Positions 8,926-18,016 are shown, counted from the stretch's first letter. The stretch is 38,138 nucleotides of DNA from an uncultured Prevotella sp. (GCA_927910885.1 CAKMOD010000089.1:1-38138), one strand, 5' to 3'. Notes: generated from the sequence alone by a model not told the origin. A program made the numbers and translations.

Positions 8926-9041
8926 CTATAGGGAGTCAATGAGAAAGCAACTTATTGTTGCCATGCGTCAGATATACTCATTATTCCCTATTCTTGACCT
9001 TTTTATAGGAGTTTTCGATACAGATATTGCAGAAAAATATG

Positions 9042-9049
9042 TAATTTTG
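9042..9049 (+). promoter_or_regulatory. -7 box upstream of the EamA pair
   Basis: TAATTTTG matches TAnnTTTG, 37 nt before the GTG start at 9086. No exact -33 TTTG is visible at the usual distance. Confidence 0.5.
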
Positions 9050-9085
9050 CACTTATATTAGCGTTAATCAACACACATATAAATT

Positions 9086-10009
9086 GTGAATAATTCTTCT
9101 ACTATAAAGGGCTATGGTTATGCCAGCCTTTCTGCAATTACGTTCGGTACTATCCCGCTTTTCTCTATTCCAGTAATGGAGTCGGGAATGTTACTGCCGT
9201 CAGTGTTAATCTATCGTTTCGCCTTCGGTTGCCTTTTTATGATGGCTATCCTCTTATGGCGTAAGCAAAACCTGCATATACGATGGGGAGATGGACTCCG
9301 TATTATGTTCCTTTCGATCATGTATGCTGTGTCGGCTGTATGCCTCTTCAGCAGTTACGAATATATGCCTGGTGGTATAGCTACAACGTTGTTGTTCTCT
9401 TATCCCGTTTGGACAGAGATATTACTCATCCTTTTCTTTAACGAAAAACTTACAATTCGCATATCATTAGCTATTTTACTTGCTATTGCTGGCGTTGCTT
9501 TTCTCGGTGGAATAGGGCAGACAGATGGTATTAAGTCGATGTGGGGCGTTACGCTTGCGATGTCGTCAGGATTGCTTTATGCTATCTATATGGTACTTTT
9601 CCCTCACATGCGTATTCGTAAGTTACCTGCATTAAAGGTTAATTTCTATATCTTCTTTATGGCAATGTTGCTACTCATGCTTTATGCAACATTTACAACA
9701 GGAGGCGTACAGCGAATCTCTAACGCAGACTCTTTTCTTTCATTGATACTACTGGGACTGATTCCAACCACTATCAGTAATGTAACGTTAGTACGTTCAC
9801 TCACTTTGATTGATTCTGCCAGTGTTGCTATCTTAGGAGCCTTTGAGCCACTCACTGCAATGACGATTGGAATTACACTCATGGGCGAACCACTTACGAT
9901 ATCTATTATCATTGGTTGTGTACTTATCATTACTTCCGTAATAATTCTTATCACAAAGGGTAAAACCTTACCTAATCCTCTTAGGAAATATGCCGAACAT
10001 CAAGAATAA
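9086..10009 (+). CDS. EamA/DMT-family transporter (first of a pair)
   Basis: A 307-residue inner-membrane protein with about ten hydrophobic segments arranged as two EamA halves, beginning GYGYASLSAITFGTIPLFSIP and with a second half starting near WGVTLAMSSGLLYAIYMVLF. The family exports amino acids, metabolites or drugs; the substrate cannot be read from the sequence. Translation appears to start at GTG 9086 (MNNSSTIKGYG), as no in-frame ATG lies nearer the first membrane segment. The 3' end overlaps the next EamA gene by 20 nt, so the two are probably co-translated and may form a heterodimer. Confidence 0.85.
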   Translation: MNNSSTIKGYGYASLSAITFGTIPLFSIPVMESGMLLPSVLIYRFAFGCLFMMAILLWRKQNLHIRWGDGLRIMFLSIMYAVSAVCLFSSYEYMPGGIATTLLFSYPVWTEILLILFFNEKLTIRISLAILLAIAGVAFLGGIGQTDGIKSMWGVTLAMSSGLLYAIYMVLFPHMRIRKLPALKVNFYIFFMAMLLLMLYATFTTGGVQRISNADSFLSLILLGLIPTTISNVTLVRSLTLIDSASVAILGAFEPLTAMTIGITLMGEPLTISIIIGCVLIITSVIILITKGKTLPNPLRKYAEHQE

Positions 10010-10871
10010 AAACATACTATGGCATCTTCTTGCCATTGCTATTGTTGCCGTATGGGGCACTACTTTTGTAAACACAAAAGTGCTTTATAACAGTGGGTTA
10101 ACACCGTTGGAAATCTTTTTCCTACGCTTTGTTATTGCCTATATTTGTATATGGTTTATCTCGCCACGTCGGCTTTTTTCTCGTACATGGCGTGATGAAT
10201 TAATTATGGTTTTATTAGGTATAACGGGAGGTTCGGTGTTCTTCCTTGCAGAAAACTATGCCGTGGGACTTACTTATGTCAATAACGTTAGTTTCATTGT
10301 TTGTACTGCACCACTGCTTACTGTGCTACTTGGTATTACCTTTGTGAAGAGTATTAAAGCAAGTTGGTCATTGATTCTCGGTTCGTTAATAGCCTTAATG
10401 GGTGTCGCTATCGTTATCTTCAATGGTAGTTTTGTCCTACATCTGAATCCTTGGGGCGATCTTCTCACGTTGTTGGCATCACTATGTTGGGCTGTTTATT
10501 CCTTACTAATGAAGAAGATATCAAACAGTTATTCTGCTGTTTTTATAACACGTAAGATTTTCTTCTACGGACTTGTAACGGTATTGCCAGCCTTTCTTTT
10601 TGACCCATGGACGGCAACCACCTCCATGCTCCTCACACCGAAAGTACTCCTAAATCTCTTGTTCCTTGGTCTTGTAGCGTCTTTCCTTTGCTTCGTTCTG
10701 TGGACATTGGTCATTGCGAAGATTGGTGCTATGACATCATCAAACTATCTATACCTTAACCCTATCACTACAGTAGCAGCCAGTGCTATCTTCCTCAACG
10801 AGCCAATGACAGCCATAGCGTATGTCGGGAGTGCGTTGATATTAATTGGTGTGGCGGTGTCGAATAAATAA
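9990..10871 (+). CDS. EamA/DMT-family transporter (second of a pair)
   Basis: A 293-residue protein with ten predicted membrane helices. Typical EamA features are AIVAVWGTTFVNTKVL near the N-terminus, FFLRFVIAY, and PITTVAASAIFLNEPMTAIAYVGSALILIGV at the end. The ATG at 9990 lies inside the end of the upstream EamA gene. The two proteins are clearly related but diverged, consistent with an old duplication or a small paired transporter. Substrate unknown. Confidence 0.87.
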   Translation: MPNIKNKNILWHLLAIAIVAVWGTTFVNTKVLYNSGLTPLEIFFLRFVIAYICIWFISPRRLFSRTWRDELIMVLLGITGGSVFFLAENYAVGLTYVNNVSFIVCTAPLLTVLLGITFVKSIKASWSLILGSLIALMGVAIVIFNGSFVLHLNPWGDLLTLLASLCWAVYSLLMKKISNSYSAVFITRKIFFYGLVTVLPAFLFDPWTATTSMLLTPKVLLNLLFLGLVASFLCFVLWTLVIAKIGAMTSSNYLYLNPITTVAASAIFLNEPMTAIAYVGSALILIGVAVSNK

Positions 10872-10986
10872 TAGTAGTATTTTGTAGATACTAACTATTA
10901 GATAAGAAACGGGTAGGGGAGCAAGTTCTCCTTTCTATTAGTCTGTCTTAAACTATATTGTCTTTCAATAATAACTTAGTCATAAT

Positions 10987-11751
10987 ATGAGAAAAATAGT
11001 ATTGATTACTGGTGCTACCAGTGGAATTGGTGAAGCCTGTGCACGTAAGTTTGCACAAGGAGGGTATGATGTTATCATTACTGGGCGTAGAGCACAACTT
11101 CTTGCTAACCTAAAGAAAGAACTCGAAGCAGAAGGAGTGAGAGTGTTAGCACTTGCTTTTGACGTACGAAATCGTAATGCTGCAACTGCAGCTATCAACA
11201 GCCTACCACTTGAATGGCAGCAGATAGATGTCTTAATTAACAATGCTGGTTTGGCTCTTGGCTTAGAACCAGAATATGAGGGCAGCTTTGAGGATTGGGA
11301 TACGATGATTGATACCAATATCAAAGGACTCTTAACCATGACACGCCTTGTTGTTCCAAGAATGGTAAAACGTGACAGTGGACATGTTATTAACATCGGT
11401 TCTGTAGCTGGCGATGCAGCCTATGCAGGTGGTAATGTCTATTGTGGTACAAAGGCAGCAGTAAAGACGATTACCGATGGACTCCGTATTGACCTTGCAC
11501 ATACCTCTGTACGTGTGACGAATGTAAAACCAGGATTGGTAGAGACCCACTTCTCTAACGTACGTTTCCATGGCAATGATGCTCGTGCTGATAAGGTATA
11601 TGAAGGTGTTAAGCCACTTACAGGTGCTGATATAGCTGAGGTTGTGTTCTATGCTGCTTCCGCTCCTGCCCATGTTCAGATTGCCGAAGTGCTCGTCCTT
11701 GCTACGCATCAGGCAAACGGAAGTGTGCTACATAGAGACACATCAAAGTAA
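10987..11751 (+). CDS. Short-chain dehydrogenase/reductase (YdfG-like)
   Basis: A 254-residue classical SDR. The cofactor motif TGATSGIG is at residues 8-15, TGRR at 32-35 suggests NADP preference, NNAG is at 85-88, the catalytic serine is near 139 and YCGTK gives Tyr152/Lys156. The overall sequence (GLALGLEPEYEGSFEDWDTMIDTN) resembles YdfG-type 3-hydroxy acid dehydrogenases that oxidise serine, threonine or 3-hydroxy acids; the exact substrate is an inference. It is 115 nt downstream of the EamA pair and probably transcribed on its own or by read-through. Confidence 0.85.
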   Translation: MRKIVLITGATSGIGEACARKFAQGGYDVIITGRRAQLLANLKKELEAEGVRVLALAFDVRNRNAATAAINSLPLEWQQIDVLINNAGLALGLEPEYEGSFEDWDTMIDTNIKGLLTMTRLVVPRMVKRDSGHVINIGSVAGDAAYAGGNVYCGTKAAVKTITDGLRIDLAHTSVRVTNVKPGLVETHFSNVRFHGNDARADKVYEGVKPLTGADIAEVVFYAASAPAHVQIAEVLVLATHQANGSVLHRDTSK

Positions 11752-11845
11752 GTCTTTCTTTTCTACCTTGCATAAGGGTAGCATTTAATACAAAGAAGAG
11801 AGGACACTTCTACTTTTAAGAGTGATATAAGAAGATATATTAGTT

Positions 11846-11910
11846 ATGGGAATACAAGTTTATAGTTTAATATAGATGTATCTAATAGACATATAAACTT
11901 ATATTCCCAT
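11846..11910. repeat. Long hairpin, 19-bp stem with one mismatch
   Basis: ATGGGAATACAAGTTTATA (11846-11864) is mirrored by TATAAACTTATATTCCCAT (11892-11910) with a 27-nt loop. There is no T run after it, so it is not a classical terminator. It lies between the convergent SDR gene and the ABC exporter operon and could stop or stabilise transcripts from both sides. Confidence 0.65.
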
Positions 11911-12035
11911 TTGTCTTATTCAATTCAAATTGGGGCTATAAACACTTACTTTTTAGAACAGACAGTGTTTGAATTTATTTTACATTAATCCTTAATCTCT
12001 TTATAGAAATTAGGTGAAAACACGCCGTTTTATTT

Positions 12036-12217
12036 ATCTTTGTAACTATCTTGTTATCAATATGCTACAAGATTGCATAACAAAAGGTGCTTAATTGGAC
12101 TTCAAAAGGGCGTTAGTAAGACCTCAAAAGGGCACCTTTTGCAAGCTAAAAGGGCGTCTTTTCAAAGCCAATTAAGCCTTGATAAGAATAGGGTTAGTGA
12201 AAAGTATTTACAAAGAT
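12036..12217. repeat. 182-nt modular intergenic element, copy 1
   Basis: The ends are an inverted pair: ATCTTTGTAA (12036-12045) and TTACAAAGAT (12208-12217). Inside, after TTTGTAACTATC and 31 nt, comes AAAAGGTGC (12082-12090), then four 22-nt modules starting at 12091, 12113, 12135 and 12157, and a 39-nt tail. Three modules end AAAAGGGC(G/A); the fourth ends AATTAAGCC. CAAAAGGTGC pairs with GCACCTTTTG at 12132-12141, and CTTAATTGG with CCAATTAAG at 12169-12177, so the transcript can fold. TATCTTTG at 12035-12042 also fits a -7 box reading into the element. Related copies are at 21278-21455 and 28785-28966. Confidence 0.8.
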
Positions 12218-12304
12218 GAGTGTTCTGTCTGCTGTAAAGGAATCTATTTTCCTATTATATCAATAAAGAGCATTGTATGCTAAAACCTTTTCTTAGAATG
12301 TTTA

Positions 12305-13609
12305 TTATTCCTTAGACTTCTTCTCACGAGCAGTCTTAATTCTATCTTGAATCATCTGATAGTGTGAGATAGCATGTTTACGAGCATTGATAATCTGGAA
12401 CCTATAGACAAAGCAGGTTGTCACAAAATAAACAGCTGCTTGTATCCATAACGCACGAACTTCTGGCAATATATCATCAATGGTTGCACCCATAGAGGCT
12501 ATTCGTAAATATCCACGAACGCCAAAGGTGGAAGGAACAAGCCAACTAACACCCTGCCAACCACCAGGAATACTACTCTGTGGCCATGATGCACCCGTAA
12601 GGAAGAGGAATGGAATGGATGTAAAAACCACTAAAAGCATAACATTCTCGCGATAACGCACAAGACATGAAATAGTCATACCAAAGAAGATAACCGCTAA
12701 TAGATATGGCAACAGAAGCCAAAAGAGGTCAGCAGGACGGGCAAGCATCGTGAAGTTAAACAAATGGGGTACAACCATTGATACGTATGCTGCCATAACA
12801 CAATAAATCATGAAATAGCAAGAGAATTTACCAAGTACTATCTTCATAATTCCATTGTAGTGTTTACCGATAGGGACAAGGTCTTGGAAACGATTGTTTT
12901 CACGTGCTGTACCAGCCGATAAGCCAATTCCGAGAAGTAATGTCTGTTGTAGAATAAGAATCAACACACCAGGAAGAATAGCATTACCATAACCTCCCGT
13001 TGTATTAAAGATTGGCTCTGCATCTACTATCATTGGTTCGGTGCTAACCTCTTCATCTCTTTCTGTAAACGATAAAGAATGTTCTTTCTTTATGTCAGTA
13101 CCCATTTCCATTGATACAGCTAATGCAGTCTGATAGATAGCCTTATAGGTAAGCATCAGACTCATGTCACAATACACACCCACATGAGCCTTTTCACCAC
13201 GATGTAAAGTGCGGTCAAAATCACTTGGAAAGTAGAGTACACCATGGACAGCCTGTTTTCCCACCAACGCTTCAGCCTCTTGTAGATTATTACAATAGTA
13301 GGCAGCACGTACATCAGGCGATGCATCAAAGTTTTGAATAAACTCACGTGAAGATGAAGAATGAGATAAATCGACAATAGCTACAGGTACCTCACGCACT
13401 ACCTCATTGTTATATATCCATGAGTAAAGTAGTGGATAGGCCAAAGGGACAAGGAGAAAGAACATTAATACCCCTTCGTCTTTAATCGTACTTTTTGTTT
13501 CCAACCACCATATATAACAAAGAGAAGAGAGAAAACCCAGCGGTCCTGAGCTTGCTTTCTTTTTATTAGTAGGCTTTGTTGTATTCTTTGTTTCTGACAT
13601 AATTGACAA
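12305..13609 (-). CDS. ABC-2-type exporter permease
   Basis: A 434-residue inner-membrane protein. One membrane helix near residues 45-65 (VLMFFLLVPLAYPLLYSW) is followed by a large extracytoplasmic domain (EVPVAIVDLSHSSSSREFIQNFDASPDV) and then five C-terminal helices, the ABC2_membrane_3 (YhgE/YbhR-like) layout. The tail KTAREKKSKE is basic and cytoplasmic. It is the last gene of the exporter operon, 146 nt after the second permease. The two permeases presumably pair as a heterodimer. No ATP-binding gene is present in the operon, so an ATPase must come from elsewhere or the mechanism differs. The substrate is unknown; such exporters often move drugs or lipids. Confidence 0.8.
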   Translation of the reverse strand: MSIMSETKNTTKPTNKKKASSGPLGFLSSLCYIWWLETKSTIKDEGVLMFFLLVPLAYPLLYSWIYNNEVVREVPVAIVDLSHSSSSREFIQNFDASPDVRAAYYCNNLQEAEALVGKQAVHGVLYFPSDFDRTLHRGEKAHVGVYCDMSLMLTYKAIYQTALAVSMEMGTDIKKEHSLSFTERDEEVSTEPMIVDAEPIFNTTGGYGNAILPGVLILILQQTLLLGIGLSAGTARENNRFQDLVPIGKHYNGIMKIVLGKFSCYFMIYCVMAAYVSMVVPHLFNFTMLARPADLFWLLLPYLLAVIFFGMTISCLVRYRENVMLLVVFTSIPFLFLTGASWPQSSIPGGWQGVSWLVPSTFGVRGYLRIASMGATIDDILPEVRALWIQAAVYFVTTCFVYRFQIINARKHAISHYQMIQDRIKTAREKKSKE

Positions 13610-13755
13610 TTTGTTAAACCCTCTCCTTTGAAAGATTATTTAATCAATAATGAGTAATATACAGAAATATAACACTTTATGGAACTTCCCCTTTGATAAG
13701 ATTCTGTACATAAAATCATCCTTTATGACCATTAATGGATGACACTTGTATATCT

Positions 13756-14937
13756 TTATGGTATATACACATATTCAACCATCGCTCGCTTAATATTTCT
13801 AATCACAAGGATTGGCAGTGAGGCAAAAGCCACCAGTGCTACGACATTCACCCACGCATTTATCAATGGATAACCATTGAAGATACAGATCTGATAAATC
13901 ATATAATAATGGCGCAATGGTATAATCTGTGCCAAGGCTTCAATCATACCGTCCATAGCAAAAAGTGGGAAGGTCGCACCACAGGCAGAGAAACCTACCA
14001 CAGCCCAAAGAGAACATATACTCATTGACATTCGTAGAGAAGGCATTAATCCAAAGACAAAAACACCGAAGCCCTGAGATGACAACACAGTAAGTATGGC
14101 AAGGAAAATGATCATACCCAGACCACCTGGGTGTGGAAAGTTCAGATAGCCATAGACATACCATTCATATCCTAAGAATATGGTTAAGAAAATGAGTGTC
14201 TGTGGTAATAGCTTACCCATAAGGGCTACAAGAATATTATTTCCAGCCATAGACATCCACTCATTTGCTCTGCCAAACTTTAACTCGGTACCGATAGAGT
14301 ATGCGGTAATAAGAAACATGAATAGCACCAGAATACCAGGAATCATAATACTACTCAAATAAATATTATAGTTCATCCAAGGATTACCAACCATGTGTAC
14401 GTCGAGACCTATTGGCTGAATGATTGTTTTAATCTCATCAGGCGTCTTTCCAAGCATCTGCAACTTGGCTGCACCCACAGCTGCAGAACTAAGAGTAGTT
14501 ACTGTCTTGAGGTCTTTGAAAATCATACCGCCCGCAACGAGTGTCACATTACTATAATAGAAAGAAACCTCAGGCTGCCGCTGAGAAATAAGTTTTGCCG
14601 TTGTTCCTTCTGGGATATAAAGAAAACCATATATCTCATTGCGTTGTATTGCCTTACGTGCTTCAGCTACATTGTTATAATGTCCTGCGACACGAGTACT
14701 TTGAAAACCATCCAACTGACGAATCATTGCACGTGTAACAGAAGTATTATCATAATCGACAACACCACATGGAAGCTTCTCTGGCTGCCCAGTACTCATC
14801 AAAGAAGTAAAGAAGAAGATGATAACAAGGGGGAATACCACCATACAACAGATGTAGATGGGGTTATGTATCATCAATCCAACTTCACGAGCAGAGAGAT
14901 TAACAATCCTTCTTATGTATAAGAATAATTTCTTCAT
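13756..14937 (-). CDS. ABC-2-type exporter permease (paralogue)
   Basis: A 393-residue relative of the next permease, with an N-terminal helix (PIYICCMVVFPLVIIFFFTSL), the extracytoplasmic segment LPCGVVDYDNTSVTRAMIRQLDGF and a C-terminal membrane block (GILVLFMFLITAYSIG, GFSACGATFPLFAMDGM, IPLRHYYMIYQ) typical of YbhS/YhhJ-type permeases. It lies 319 nt after hlyD, a gap filled by repeats. Together with TolC and HlyD it would form a trans-envelope exporter. Confidence 0.82.
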   Translation of the reverse strand: MKKLFLYIRRIVNLSAREVGLMIHNPIYICCMVVFPLVIIFFFTSLMSTGQPEKLPCGVVDYDNTSVTRAMIRQLDGFQSTRVAGHYNNVAEARKAIQRNEIYGFLYIPEGTTAKLISQRQPEVSFYYSNVTLVAGGMIFKDLKTVTTLSSAAVGAAKLQMLGKTPDEIKTIIQPIGLDVHMVGNPWMNYNIYLSSIMIPGILVLFMFLITAYSIGTELKFGRANEWMSMAGNNILVALMGKLLPQTLIFLTIFLGYEWYVYGYLNFPHPGGLGMIIFLAILTVLSSQGFGVFVFGLMPSLRMSMSICSLWAVVGFSACGATFPLFAMDGMIEALAQIIPLRHYYMIYQICIFNGYPLINAWVNVVALVAFASLPILVIRNIKRAMVEYVYIP

Positions 14938-15070
14938 TATAATTAAAAAAGTCTCCTCAACTCCCTCTATAAGGGGATATTATGTGAGGAGAACTGCCTT
15001 TAAATGTATTTGTTGATGGTCTTTAAATAATGAAAGTTTACCATCTTATTAGTAAAGTAAGCCCCTCAGT

Positions 15071-15136
15071 CTTTGGTGTTAAGCCTTAGCACCATTGGTG
15101 TTAGCCATCAGCACCACATGTGTTTACTATTAGCAC
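15071..15136. repeat. Three tandem 22-nt GTG...CAC repeat units, inverted copy
   Basis: Read on the minus strand, three 22-nt units begin GTGCTAA, GTGCTGA and GTGCTAA and contain AACAC near the end (plus-strand blocks 15071-15092, 15093-15114, 15115-15136). Within each unit GTG and CAC form a dyad. This is the same family as 8860-8925 with the same unit length and copy number. It sits in the 14938-15256 gap inside the exporter operon, where no gene is visible. Confidence 0.72.
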
Positions 15137-15225
15137 ATCTATAGAAGATGCTAAGAGAGGTCTATTTTAGCCATTATTGGACAACTGATTGTTACTTAAA
15201 TAACCAATTTTATCCCGTTAGGCAA

Positions 15226-15255
15226 CTCCCCTCCTTTGGAGGGGCTGGGGGAGGT
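15226..15255. repeat. GC-rich palindrome of REP type
   Basis: CCCCTCC-TTT-GGAGGGG followed by CTGGGGGAGG gives a strong short hairpin in otherwise AT-rich DNA. It lies directly beyond the hlyD stop codon. The motif resembles GC-rich palindromes often seen between genes in Prevotella and relatives. It may block 3' decay or act as a partial terminator within the operon. Confidence 0.6.
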
Positions 15256-15256
15256 A

Positions 15257-16243
15257 CTACTTCTTTATTATCAATGACATACCAGGCTTTAAACCCTCAA
15301 CCTTCTTTGTTGGTTTTGCCTTTACTTGGAATGTCTTTAAATCATACTGTCCATTGGTCTTAGTGGCCTTCCATACTGCGTAAGAACCTTTATCTTTTAA
15401 GGAGGTTACACGTAGTTCGATGTCCTTATCAAGAGCAGGAGCATAAGCTTTTAATACTGTTCCAACCTTCATATCCTTGAGTTGATCCTCACGAACATTA
15501 AAGGTTCCCCATATATCATCAACCATTGAGATACTCATAATAGGACTACCTAAGCCAACAAGTTCGCCCACCTTTGGATAGATTGTTTCAACCTCTCCGT
15601 CTGCTGTTGCACGCTGTACAGTCTCTTTCAATACTGAACGAACAACTTCAACAGCTGAACGAGCTGCCTGAGCCTGCTTTCTTGCAGCTTCTTTTGTCTC
15701 ACGCTGCGCACCATTTTTAGCAAGTTCCCACTGCGACTTAGCAACCTGTACACCAGCCTTTGTTGCCTCGTATGCAGCCATTGCCTCGTCACGTTTCTGT
15801 GCACTCAGGACACCTTCATCATAGAGTCGCTGCATACGGCCATAAGTCTTTTCGGCAATACTATTTGCAGCAATAGCTTGCTGATAAATCTGATAAGCAC
15901 TTTCAACAGTTTCGCGACGTGTAGGACCTTCTGCTAAAGCACTCAAAGCATCTGTTGCACCAGCCGCAGCTTCAGCCACTTTCTCTTGTGTACTTGCTTC
16001 AGGGATAGCCAATGTTGCAAGAACATCTCCCTTGTGAACAAAGTCACCCTCCTTCACCTTAATATCTGTGATACGACCAGGAAACTTGCAAGCTACACGA
16101 TATTCACTCACTTCTACTTCTCCTTGTATGGTCTCTTCTGTGCGATCAATGGTGAAATAACCAATAACGGCTACAATAACTACAACCGAAACAAAGCCTA
16201 ACACGGCTAATAGAATGTTGTTATGTTGTGATTTTGCTGACAT
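15257..16243 (-). CDS. HlyD-family periplasmic adaptor (membrane fusion protein)
   Basis: A 328-residue adaptor. An N-terminal membrane anchor (LLAVLGFVSVVVIVAVIGYF) is followed by the biotinyl-lipoyl hairpin motif FPGRITDIKVKEGDFVHKGDVLATL, a long alanine-rich coiled-coil region of about residues 85-210, and a beta-barrel end with PKVGELVGLGSPIMSI. It would link the inner-membrane permeases to the TolC protein encoded just upstream. It is the second gene of the operon, 120 nt after tolC. Confidence 0.88.
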   Translation of the reverse strand: MSAKSQHNNILLAVLGFVSVVVIVAVIGYFTIDRTEETIQGEVEVSEYRVACKFPGRITDIKVKEGDFVHKGDVLATLAIPEASTQEKVAEAAAGATDALSALAEGPTRRETVESAYQIYQQAIAANSIAEKTYGRMQRLYDEGVLSAQKRDEAMAAYEATKAGVQVAKSQWELAKNGAQRETKEAARKQAQAARSAVEVVRSVLKETVQRATADGEVETIYPKVGELVGLGSPIMSISMVDDIWGTFNVREDQLKDMKVGTVLKAYAPALDKDIELRVTSLKDKGSYAVWKATKTNGQYDLKTFQVKAKPTKKVEGLKPGMSLIIKK

Positions 16244-16363
16244 ATTGTTGAGATTTGATTTTTATATGTTAAGTATTTTATTCTTGTAAAATGAGTCTTT
16301 AAGATATGAATTTATGACTTACTAATGCTTCATGAAGTTCAAGTCCCAAAGTTCAAACTTTAG

Positions 16364-17868
16364 TTATAGACCACCAAGAGCCTTTTGTAATCCAGTCTGT
16401 GCTAACTTGACGCTAATCTCTGCATCAATGATTGCTATGCGTGAAGTCTGCCAAGCAGTCTGAGCAGCCATGACTTCTGTAACCGTCATAACGCCCTCCT
16501 TAAAGCCTACATTTGCACAACGTAGATTCTCTTCTGCTGCAGCCATATTCTTATGAGATGTAGCAAGTTGCTTGTTAGCATCCTTAAGACGAAGTCTGTT
16601 TTGCTCTATCTCTAAGTCAATTTTCTTACGTACATCATCCATTTCTAACTGTGCAATACTTGTAGCTGTCTTGCTTGCGCGTACCTTATATTTGTTTTCT
16701 CCCCAAGTCCATACTGGTACTTGAACTGTTATTCCTATGTTCCATAAATCTGTAAAACGCTTCTGAAAACCATTAAAGAGATTCGGATTAGAGACGGAAT
16801 AACCTGCTGTAAGAAGTACATGAGGCATATTCAGCGAACGAATAAGTTTGGTATTCTGTATGCTCAAATCAACTGCATTTTGCAAGAGACGTAACTCTGG
16901 ACGAGCTTCGTTAAGCCCAGTAGTATCTGAAGAAGAGACAGTGTAGTTATCAAATTGTGTAGAAGGAGTAGGAGGGAGGTCGACATCACCTTCATCCGAG
17001 AGCAAGATATCACCATTAACTCAAGACCACAAAGCTCACACAATGCCATCTTTGCCAATGAAACACCACTTTGAATACGAGCAATTTGCATATCAGCAGT
17101 ATTAACAGCAACCTCAACCTTCAATCCATCAGCTCGAGTAGCAACACCCTCGCGTATCATCTTCTTAACATCTTCATTAAGCTTTTGTGCTAAATCACGA
17201 TAGCGAGTTGCCAACGCTTCTTTCTTCTTTAAGGAGATTGCCAACCAGTAAGCATTATCAACTCCATAGAGTACTAACTGTCGCTTGAGGCTGATATTGT
17301 TCTGCGCAACCTGCTCACCTATAGCCGCCATATCGTTAGCTGCCTTGATAGCACCACCCATATAAATAGGTTGGTTTACAACAATACCACCAGCATAGAC
17401 ATTCTTCGTATTAGAACGAAATGCGTCATTGATACTTTGTCCGATATTATTTCCTGCCTGAGTGAGCGGTGTCGCAACATTGCTAAAGAGCTGACCAAGT
17501 TGCTGAGCCATCTGTGGACTAAGAATACCCTGCTGTGCTAATGAAGTAAGATTCTGACCGATCTGCCCCCCTAACTGCCCAAAGGTATTTGTTCCAAGAT
17601 TGCTAAATGCATTCTTCTGATCATCGCTGAGAAGTGATATCTCACGTGAAAAGTGCTGATAACCAGCGAGCGCATCAACACGTGGCAGATATTTTGTCTT
17701 AGCTGCCTTACGTGTGTTTTCTGCCACTTCTACTGTCATACGTGAAACTTGTAGCTGGCGATTATTCTGTAAAGCCAGCTCACGACACTTCTGCAGAGAG
17801 TACACCTCCTGTGCATGAATGCCCAAGGTGAAACCCAATAACATTGCTATGCTGAATAACTTTTTCAT
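16364..17868 (-). pseudogene. TolC-like outer-membrane efflux protein, frameshifted
   Basis: Start at 17868 with signal peptide MKKLFSIAMLLGFTLGIHA, then the TolC-type repeat EVYSLQKCRELALQNNRQLQVSR. The frame breaks near 17016: after CELCGLEL the expected NGDILLSDEGDVDL needs one more A (TTAA should be TTAAA). The next frame continues ARPELRLLQNAVDLSIQN to the stop at 16364, with the second helical repeat intact. Rejoined length is about 501 residues, normal for an outer-membrane efflux channel. It is the first gene of the exporter operon, and its own promoter is visible. Either a sequencing error or a real loss of the channel. Confidence 0.88.
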
Positions 17869-17896
17869 TGTTAAATGCCTCTAAAAATATCTTTTG

Positions 17897-17904
17897 CAAA
17901 AGTA
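17897..17904 (-). promoter_or_regulatory. -7 box of the exporter operon
   Basis: TACTTTTG on the minus strand matches TAnnTTTG and lies 28 nt before the tolC ATG, giving a short leader of about 20 nt. Confidence 0.6.
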
Positions 17905-18008
17905 GCTTTTTTATATTGATTAACAAGGAAAGGTAGGAAGATAATCATTAAAATACAAAAATATGCCTATTTTTAGGGAAATATAGAACAACTTTGGAAA
18001 TAAATGTT

Positions 18009-18016
18009 TAACTTTG
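18009..18016 (+). promoter_or_regulatory. -7 box of the DUF4492-cydAB operon
   Basis: TAACTTTG matches TAnnTTTG, 45 nt before the GTG of the DUF4492 gene. A TTTG at 17993-17996 is too close (12 nt) to be an ideal -33 box. Confidence 0.55.

Noticed and set aside
8879..9061. 60-residue open frame upstream of the EamA genes
   Set aside because: It starts inside the 22-nt repeat array and runs through the EamA promoter box; no family resemblance. Judged a chance frame.
12082..12178. CRISPR array
   Set aside because: The modules have a regular 22-nt spacing but there are no identical repeats separated by unique spacers and no cas genes; modules vary along their whole length.
16864..17005. Two separate overlapping TolC genes
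   Set aside because: The tail of the first frame after CGLEL is low-quality hydrophobic sequence unlike TolC, and the second frame continues the family exactly, so this is one gene with a frameshift.
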